Shown piece after piece: positions 1 through 4,135 of a DNA stretch of 6,050 bases. Origin of the DNA: an uncultured Veillonella sp. (GTDB taxonomy: Bacteria > Bacillota > Negativicutes > Veillonellales > Veillonellaceae). The notes under the pieces were generated by a model. The model saw only the letters and a list, made by a program, of their open reading frames with translations. It did not search any database and was not told the DNA's origin. Location: NCBI GenBank assembly GCA_937930265.1, contig CALGLI010000058.1, positions 1 through 6,050 of the forward strand. The letters run 5' to 3'. The position numbers and the translations under genes are program-made. Numbering within the stretch: position 1 is the stretch's first letter; each line of letters opens with the position of its first letter.

Positions 1-24
1 CCCCTCACAAACGGTATTTCATAA
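1..24. other. Unassigned left edge before the repeat array
   Basis: These bases precede the first full copy of the 104-bp repeat and do not match the end of a repeat unit. No open frame, hairpin or promoter can be supported here. They may belong to whatever lies to the left of the window. Confidence 0.4.
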
Positions 25-34
25 TGTTTGTTCG

Positions 35-111
35 GGGCACACCGTGCTCTTCTTGTGTTTGTGTGATTTAGGTAGTTATAGGGCGCCACAAAGTCTGCTA
101 CGCCTAACTAC
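35..111. other. Two predicted stem-loops in repeat unit 1
   Basis: Stem-loop A pairs GGGCAC (35-40) with GTGCTC (44-49) around a 3-base loop ACC; one pair is a G-T wobble. Stem-loop B pairs GTAGTTA (72-78) with TAACTAC (105-111) and GGCG (82-85) with CGCC (101-104). B has a 3-base bulge at 79-81 and a loop of about 15 bases. Pairings were found by eye and no energies were computed. Whether either strand is transcribed is unknown. Confidence 0.5.
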
Positions 112-138
112 GTTCCTCGGGGGGATGTTGTTTGTTCG

Positions 139-215
139 GGGCACGTTGTGCTCTTTTTGTGTTAGTGTGATGTAGGTAGTTATGGGGCGCCACAAAGGCT
201 GCTACGCCTAACTGC
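139..215. other. Matching stem-loops in repeat unit 2
   Basis: The same two stem-loops occur 104 bases further on. In A, the stem GGGCAC (139-144) / GTGCTC (148-153) is unchanged, while all three loop bases differ from unit 1 (GTT for ACC). In B, GTAGTTA (176-182) faces TAACTGC (209-215), and GGCG (186-189) faces CGCC (205-208). The single A-to-G change in the 3' arm turns a T-A pair into a T-G wobble, so pairing survives if the + strand is the RNA. This pattern of change suggests that structure is being kept. Confidence 0.5.
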
Positions 216-333
216 GTTCCTCAGCGGGGTGTTGTTTGTTCAGGGGCATGTTACGGTCTTCTTGTGTTTGTGTGATGTAGGTAGAAAGGAATGCCACAAG
301 AATACCAAACAGCGTCTCTTATGAAAAGTTTAG

Positions 334-362
334 TTGCAATTGTTTTACATTCGTAATACAAT
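334..362 (+). promoter_or_regulatory. Sigma-70-type promoter of the toxin-antitoxin operon
   Basis: TTGCAA (334-339) as -35 and TACAAT (357-362) as -10 are separated by the ideal 17 bases. Each differs from consensus at one or two positions. The first antitoxin codon follows at 388, leaving a short leader of about 20 bases that contains the ribosome binding site AAGGAGG (372-378). No other promoter of this quality is seen in the 1-333 interval. Confidence 0.75.
339..362. promoter_or_regulatory. Inverted-repeat operator within the promoter
   Basis: Arms ATTGTTTTAC (339-348) and GTAATACAAT (353-362) are inverted repeats matching at 9 of 10 positions around a 4-base centre. The element fills the -35/-10 spacer and covers the whole -10 box. 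Antitoxins of the DinJ/RelB ribbon-helix-helix class, alone or with their toxin, are known to bind palindromes at their own promoter and repress it. The position fits autoregulation by the adjacent antitoxin. Binding is inferred, not shown. Confidence 0.65.
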
Positions 363-387
363 GTGTACTATAAGGAGGTATACTATT

Positions 388-672
388 ATGGCTAAAACAG
401 CAAATATTAATGTTCGTATTGAACCAGAGATAAAACAGAGAGCAGAGAATCTATTTAATAGTTTTGGAATTTCTGTTACTGACGCTATTAATATATTTTT
501 ACATAAGTCTATTATGGAAGGAGGGTTTCCTTTCATTATTAAGCAACCAAGATATAATGCTGAAACGGAAGCTGCTATACATGAAGCACGTAATATTATA
601 TTTGGTAATATTCAAACAAAAACATATAACTCTACAAAGGAACTCTTTGATGAGTTAGATGTGGAGGATTAA
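388..672 (+). CDS. dinJ: DinJ/RelB-family antitoxin
   Basis: A 94-residue antitoxin that should neutralise the downstream YafQ-type toxin by direct binding and repress the shared promoter. The N-terminus MAKTANINVRIE (residues 1-12) is the usual ribbon-helix-helix strand, followed by two helices covering about residues 13-42 with the family-typical stretch GISVTDAINIFL. The acidic C-terminus, with ELFDELDVED, resembles the toxin-wrapping tail of DinJ proteins. E. coli DinJ is 86 residues, so the length fits. The start at 388 is chosen because AAGGAGG (372-378) lies 9 bases upstream. An in-frame TTG at 334 would add 18 residues, but it overlaps the -35 box and has no ribosome binding site. The gene is visibly richer in A+T than the operon downstream. 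The family call is firm; the pairing with YafQ rather than RelE rests on the neighbour. Confidence 0.9.
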   Translation: MAKTANINVRIEPEIKQRAENLFNSFGISVTDAINIFLHKSIMEGGFPFIIKQPRYNAETEAAIHEARNIIFGNIQTKTYNSTKELFDELDVED

Positions 673-677
673 CTTTT

Positions 678-956
678 ATGTTAAAAATTCAAGTATCTAC
701 AAAGTTTCGAAAGGATTATAAAAGAATTAAAAAGCGAGGATACAAGCTTTCTTTATTGCAAGATATTTTAGACAAATTATGTGCTAAAGAGCCACTTGAA
801 CCTAAATATAGAGATCATGCACTCACGGGCTCGTATAAAGGGTTTAGAGAATGTCATATTCAACCAGATTGGCTTTTAATTTATGCAGTAGATGAGGATA
901 AACTTATTCTTGTAGCATCTAGAACAGGAACACATAGTGATTTGTTTGATACATAA
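678..956 (+). CDS. yafQ: YafQ-family toxin, ribosome-dependent mRNA interferase
   Basis: This 92-residue protein has the same length as E. coli YafQ, an endoribonuclease of the RelE/ParE superfamily that cleaves mRNA on translating ribosomes. The conserved YafQ core is easy to see: YRDHALTGSYKGFRECHIQPDW from about residue 44, then LIYA, and RTGTHSDLF at the end. Residues known to matter in E. coli YafQ (His50, His63, Asp67, His87, Phe91) have counterparts at His47, His60, Asp64, His86 and Phe90, so the toxin looks catalytically intact. The N-terminus is Lys/Arg-rich, as expected for an RNA-binding toxin. The start lies 5 bases after the antitoxin stop; its ribosome binding site GGAGG (663-667) sits inside the antitoxin's last codons, so translation is probably coupled. 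No frameshift or truncation is seen. Confidence 0.93.
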   Translation: MLKIQVSTKFRKDYKRIKKRGYKLSLLQDILDKLCAKEPLEPKYRDHALTGSYKGFRECHIQPDWLLIYAVDEDKLILVASRTGTHSDLFDT

Positions 957-970
957 AATAGATATTAAAA

Positions 971-1019
971 AGCCTAACATATAAGACCTAGTACATCTTA
1001 CTATGTTAGGCTAATTTTC
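971..1019. terminator. Strong hairpin, probable bidirectional terminator
   Basis: AGCCTAACATA (971-981) pairs perfectly with TATGTTAGGCT (1002-1012). Inside it TAAGA (982-986) pairs with TCTTA (996-1000), with a single bulged C at 1001 and a 9-base loop, giving 16 base pairs in all. On the + strand it is followed by AATTTTCT. On the - strand the hairpin would be followed by TTTTTAAT, which is an even better tail. It lies 15 bases after the toxin stop and upstream of the serine dehydratase promoter. It should therefore insulate the cassette from the operon and stop any antisense transcription. The + strand tail is only moderately T-rich. Confidence 0.8.
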
Positions 1020-1053
1020 TACTGGTAATCTTTTTACGAGAAGGCTCAATCTA

Positions 1054-1062
1054 TGGTATGAT
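1054..1062 (+). promoter_or_regulatory. Extended -10 promoter of the sdaAB operon
   Basis: TGGTATGAT fits the extended -10 pattern TGN-TATAAT, with one mismatch in the hexamer. No convincing -35 is found at the proper distance; TTACGA at 1034-1039, 17 bases upstream of the hexamer, is weak. That is common for extended -10 promoters. The transcript would begin near 1069, giving a leader of about 50 bases that is too short for a known riboswitch class. Confidence 0.55.
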
Positions 1063-1104
1063 ATAAGGTACAGATAACACATAAGATATTCCTACATAGA
1101 TAAT

Positions 1105-1121
1105 AGGAGGTACCTACTTTG
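1105..1121 (+). promoter_or_regulatory. Strong ribosome binding site with TTG start codon
   Basis: AGGAGGT (1105-1111) is a near-perfect Shine-Dalgarno sequence, 7 bases before TTG at 1119. No ATG or GTG is placed to give the conserved N-terminus SSIFDIIGPVMIGPSSSHTAG, so this weak start codon is the likely one, offset by the strong ribosome binding site. Confidence 0.8.
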
Positions 1122-1784
1122 AGTAGTATTTTTGATATTATTGGGCCGGTTATGATTGGTCCTTCTAGTTCACATACGGCAGGGGCGGCACGTTTGGGAA
1201 AGATGGCGCTGTCTATGTTTCATGGACGCCCTGACAGTGTGACTATGACTTTATATGGTTCTTTTGCGAAAACCTATCGTGGTCATGGTACGAATCGTGC
1301 CTTGGTGGCAGGGTTGCTCGGTATGGATGCAGATGATGCACGCATTCGTGACTCTTTGGAAATTGCACAGCAAGAGAACTTTCAGTATACCTTTATTGAG
1401 TCTGAAGTGGATGCAGGTCATCCGAACACGGTGCGGTTCAATATGTACGGCAAAGACGGCAAGCATATGTCGGTCACTGGTTCTTCTCTTGGTGGTGGTC
1501 GAGTGGCTGTGACCAATATTGATGGTATCGATGTAGATATTACTGGGGAAGAGCATCAAATTATTGCATTCCATACGGATCAACCTGGTGTGATTGCTGG
1601 GGTGACCCATATTTTAGGCCTTGAAAGTGTCAATATTTCTAGTATGCGCGTATTCCGTAAACGAAAAGGGTCAGAAGCGGTGATGCTCATTTCTACGGAC
1701 TCCGATGTAGACGAGGTGGCATTACAACAAATCAAGGAAGTGCCAGGCATTTCCTCAGTCATGTATTTTGAACCATTGGAATAG
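1119..1784 (+). CDS. sdaAB: L-serine dehydratase, iron-sulfur-dependent, beta subunit
   Basis: This is the beta subunit (221 residues) of the two-chain L-serine dehydratase, which deaminates L-serine to pyruvate and ammonia in the cytoplasm using a [4Fe-4S] cluster held by the alpha chain. The family signature GPVMIGPSSSHTAGAARLG lies at residues 9-27, and HPNTVRF follows in the middle of the beta domain. From about residue 148 to the end is an ACT domain (IIAFHTDQPGVIAGV, then NISSMRVFR), a small ligand-binding fold thought to sense or help bind serine in this family. Length is normal for the Bacillus/Clostridium type; E. coli-type enzymes carry both parts in one chain. Translation begins at a TTG codon. 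The alpha gene follows after 8 bases. Confidence 0.95.
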   Translation: MSSIFDIIGPVMIGPSSSHTAGAARLGKMALSMFHGRPDSVTMTLYGSFAKTYRGHGTNRALVAGLLGMDADDARIRDSLEIAQQENFQYTFIESEVDAGHPNTVRFNMYGKDGKHMSVTGSSLGGGRVAVTNIDGIDVDITGEEHQIIAFHTDQPGVIAGVTHILGLESVNISSMRVFRKRKGSEAVMLISTDSDVDEVALQQIKEVPGISSVMYFEPLE

Positions 1785-1792
1785 AGGAGATT

Positions 1793-2668
1793 ATGAGTTA
1801 TTTATACGATACTATCGAAGATATTGTACGTCTCGCAGACCGTGAAAGTATTTCCTTTTCCGAAGTAGTCTTGCGGGCTGAAATAGAAAGTACGGACTCC
1901 ACGAAAGAGGAAGTGCTCGATGAGATACGTCGTCGTATTCAGATTTTTAAAGAATCTGTTCGCGATGGCATTGCAGATACAAGAAACAGTAAAAGTGGCA
2001 TGTCTGGTGGACAAGCGAAACAACTAGATGAGCGAAAACCAGTATTTTTGAGTGACCTTACATACAGGGCTCTGTGCTATGCAATTTCTGTGAATGAAGC
2101 CAATGCGAAGATGTTTCGCATCGTGGCATGTCCTACAGCAGGAGCCTGTGGTATTTTACCAGGGGTTATGCAAGCCGTTGGTGAAGTGTATGACTGTGAT
2201 GATGAGGCCTATATCAATGGATTTTTAGCAGCCGCTGGCGTAGGCAATGTAGTGACGAACCAAGCTTGCGTAGCAGGTGCTGTGGGCGGTTGCCAAGCCG
2301 AAGTCGGCACGGCAGCAGCCATGGCAGCAGCTTGTGCAGTAGCGATGATGGGTGGCACTACAGAGGAAGTGGTGACGGCCATGACCTTATGTATGAAAAA
2401 CGTATTGGGATTGGTTTGCGACCCCGTGGCAGGCCTCGTGGAAGTGCCTTGCGTGAAGCGAAATGGCATTTATGCAGTTCATGCGTTGTCGGCAGCAGAG
2501 ATGGCGATGGCTGGCTTGCGCAGTCGTATTCCACCGGACGAAGTGATCGGCGCTATGGACTCCATTGGACGAGCCTTGCCAGAAGCACTGCGTGAAACCA
2601 GTGAAGGGGGCCTTGCGAAAACGAAAACTGGTATGGAGATTACGAAGCGCTTGGCACATCAGAAATAG
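1793..2668 (+). CDS. sdaAA: L-serine dehydratase, iron-sulfur-dependent, alpha subunit
   Basis: This catalytic alpha subunit (291 residues) works with SdaAB to convert L-serine to pyruvate and ammonia. The Gly/Ala-rich core contains CPTAGACGILPG (from residue 113) and three cysteines placed as the family's cluster ligands: Cys167 in GGCQAEVG, Cys209 in CDPVAG and Cys220 in EVPCVKRNG. The fourth iron site is free to bind the serine hydroxyl. The SKSGMSGGQAK stretch near residues 66-76 is also typical. The C-terminus ends in AHQK without the tail cysteine that occupies the active site in the single-chain Legionella enzyme, so autoinhibition of that kind is not expected. The cluster makes such enzymes oxygen-sensitive, which fits an anaerobe. 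The start lies 8 bases after the sdaAB stop. The ribosome binding site AGGAG (1785-1789) is unusually close, 3 bases from the ATG, hinting at coupled translation. Confidence 0.95.
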   Translation: MSYLYDTIEDIVRLADRESISFSEVVLRAEIESTDSTKEEVLDEIRRRIQIFKESVRDGIADTRNSKSGMSGGQAKQLDERKPVFLSDLTYRALCYAISVNEANAKMFRIVACPTAGACGILPGVMQAVGEVYDCDDEAYINGFLAAAGVGNVVTNQACVAGAVGGCQAEVGTAAAMAAACAVAMMGGTTEEVVTAMTLCMKNVLGLVCDPVAGLVEVPCVKRNGIYAVHALSAAEMAMAGLRSRIPPDEVIGAMDSIGRALPEALRETSEGGLAKTKTGMEITKRLAHQK

Positions 2669-2680
2669 AGAGGATGTAGT

Positions 2681-4135
2681 ATGGGGAATTTAGCATACAG
2701 AAAAACAGCTGCCTACCAAGGGGCGTTGCGTATTTTGCAGACCTTACAAACAGCGCACCATGAGGCCTATATTGTGGGCGGTGCTGTGCGAGATATACAG
2801 ATGGGGCGCATTCCCCATGATTACGATATCGTCACATCCGCTATGCCCGAGGTAGTGATTGAGGTACTGCGGGCGGCGGGCTTTACTACCACCAATGTGG
2901 TGGGCGCCGCTTTCGGTGTCGTAGTGGTATCCTGCGGGAATCATTCCTATGAGGTGGCGACCTACCGCAGTGAACAGTATGGCGACGACAGCCATCGCCC
3001 CGTGTCTGTACAGTATCCATCTACCTTTTTAGAGGATGTGCAGCGACGAGACTTTACCATCAATGGCCTTGCTATCTCTGAAAGTGGGCAAATTCGGGAT
3101 GAAGTAGGTGGCTTACGAGATATTGCATCGCGTAGGTTATGCACCATCGGGTCTAGCCAAGAGCGCTTTCAAGAAGATGCGTTGCGCATGTTCCGATTAT
3201 GTCGGTTTGCTGGACAATTAGGATTTTCTATCGACCCGAACACATGGGCAGGGATAGAACCGAATCTATATCGAGTGGAAGGGTTGTCCCTAGAACGAAT
3301 ACGGGTAGAAATTGAGAAAATGTTGCTCAGTGACCATGTGGACCTTGCTTTGGATGCGTTGGTACGCAGTCATTTGAACGACCAATATTGCCAACAAACC
3401 ACTGAGGGGCAGTCTCGACAGATTCCCATTTTGCCAGAACTGACGCATTTAGTAGACTTGCCGCAAGCCCCAGAACATCACATTCATGATGGATGGCGTC
3501 ATACCCTAGCGGTGGTGAAAGCAGTGCCACAAAACTTGGTATTGCGTTGGGCTGCGTTGCTCCACGATGTGGGAAAAGGTGTGGAAGGTGTTCGAGGCTT
3601 TCACAATGGGCGGATTACGGATCGCAACCACGATATGGTGGGTGCCAAGATGACGAGGGATATACTGACTCGTTTGGGCTATGCCAAAGAGTTTGTGAAT
3701 TTAGTGACATGGCTCGTGGAACGTCATATGCGGTTTCACTTTTACGTGGCCAATGCATCGGCAGATTTGCGAAAATGGATGCACAAAGAAACTAGGGAAC
3801 CTTTATTTCGAGAAACGAAGGATTTAGTGGAAGCTATGGAATATTTGCATACATTAGGTGTGGCTGATGTACTAGGGGGTGGCACGAAGGATGCTAAGCC
3901 AACAGCCCAATATGGGGCGCGCATGGTGGAGATGGCGAAATCGATGCCGGTTCACACGAAAGATTTGCACTATGACCGCCAGTTGCCATCACAAGTAGCA
4001 CCGTACGCTAAAGAGGTTATGCAAACCGTATTGGAACGGGTGCAAACGGGAGATATTCCCAACACGCCAGAGGCCATCCAAGAGGCGGGGCTGGCGAAGT
4101 ACAACCGATTACAGAAAAAGGAGCAACATGCATGA
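2681..4135 (+). CDS. cca: CCA tRNA nucleotidyltransferase with HD domain
   Basis: This 484-residue enzyme should add or repair the 3' CCA end of tRNAs. The class II nucleotidyltransferase head shows VGGAVRD (residues 32-38), the metal-binding pair Asp47 and Asp49 in HDYDIVTSA, the RRDFTIN motif (122-128), and the template-like motif EDALRMFR (165-172), whose Asp and Arg recognise the incoming CTP or ATP. A C-terminal HD domain follows, with His274 in HDGWRH, His295-Asp296 in LLHDVGKG and His317-Asp318 in NHDMVGA. In E. coli Cca the HD domain has phosphatase and phosphodiesterase activities; whether that applies here is inferred. A poly(A) polymerase is the main alternative, but the head motifs and the HD domain favour CCA addition. 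The ribosome binding site AGAGAGGA (2667-2674) overlaps the sdaAA stop. Base composition is richer in G+C than the toxin-antitoxin cassette. Confidence 0.88.
   Translation: MGNLAYRKTAAYQGALRILQTLQTAHHEAYIVGGAVRDIQMGRIPHDYDIVTSAMPEVVIEVLRAAGFTTTNVVGAAFGVVVVSCGNHSYEVATYRSEQYGDDSHRPVSVQYPSTFLEDVQRRDFTINGLAISESGQIRDEVGGLRDIASRRLCTIGSSQERFQEDALRMFRLCRFAGQLGFSIDPNTWAGIEPNLYRVEGLSLERIRVEIEKMLLSDHVDLALDALVRSHLNDQYCQQTTEGQSRQIPILPELTHLVDLPQAPEHHIHDGWRHTLAVVKAVPQNLVLRWAALLHDVGKGVEGVRGFHNGRITDRNHDMVGAKMTRDILTRLGYAKEFVNLVTWLVERHMRFHFYVANASADLRKWMHKETREPLFRETKDLVEAMEYLHTLGVADVLGGGTKDAKPTAQYGARMVEMAKSMPVHTKDLHYDRQLPSQVAPYAKEVMQTVLERVQTGDIPNTPEAIQEAGLAKYNRLQKKEQHA

Larger units (their letters stand above)
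25..300. repeat. 104-bp tandem repeat array, two full units and one partial
   Basis: Three copies begin with the same TGTTTGTTC at 25, 129 and 233, an exact 104-base period. Unit 1 (25-128) and unit 2 (129-232) differ at 12 of 104 positions by my alignment, with no gaps between them. Unit 3 (233 to about 300) is more diverged: it carries a 1-base insertion near its start, compensated before 293, and its similarity stops after GCCACAAG at 293-300. No open reading frame of useful length crosses the units. There are no unique spacers between copies, so this is not a CRISPR array. Units 1 and 2 can each fold two small stem-loops (separate entries). The family is unknown to me. It could be a dispersed intergenic repeat of this lineage that happens to be tandem here, or a repeated small RNA or regulatory element. 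Confidence 0.85.

Noticed and set aside
25..300. CRISPR array
   Set aside because: The repeat unit is 104 bp with no unique spacers between copies, and no cas gene is nearby.
334..387. Longer antitoxin starting at TTG 334 (18 extra residues)
   Set aside because: This TTG is part of the -35 box, has no ribosome binding site, and the extension does not look like a ribbon-helix-helix N-terminus. The ATG at 388 has AAGGAGG at ideal distance.
300..1012. Toxin-antitoxin cassette inserted inside repeat unit 3, with the rest of the unit resuming at the CCTAAC in the terminator
   Set aside because: Only the six bases CCTAAC match the missing part of the unit. The flanking bases do not, so the match is probably chance and the CCTAAC is explained by the hairpin stem.
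1063..1118. Riboswitch or attenuator in the sdaAB leader
   Set aside because: The leader is about 50 bases and shows no conserved riboswitch core or terminator hairpin.
1251..1610. Minus-strand open frame of 119 codons inside sdaAB
   Set aside because: It lies opposite a well-supported gene, has no ribosome binding site or recognisable domain, and its composition is that of an antisense shadow.
2209..2659. Overlapping antisense and alternative-frame open frames inside sdaAA
   Set aside because: They arise from the Gly/Ala-rich, G+C-richer core of sdaAA read in the wrong frame; no domain or start signal supports them.
4128..4130. Earlier ATG for the penicillin-binding protein
   Set aside because: It is out of frame and meets a stop after three codons; the ATG at 4132 gives the full-length protein.
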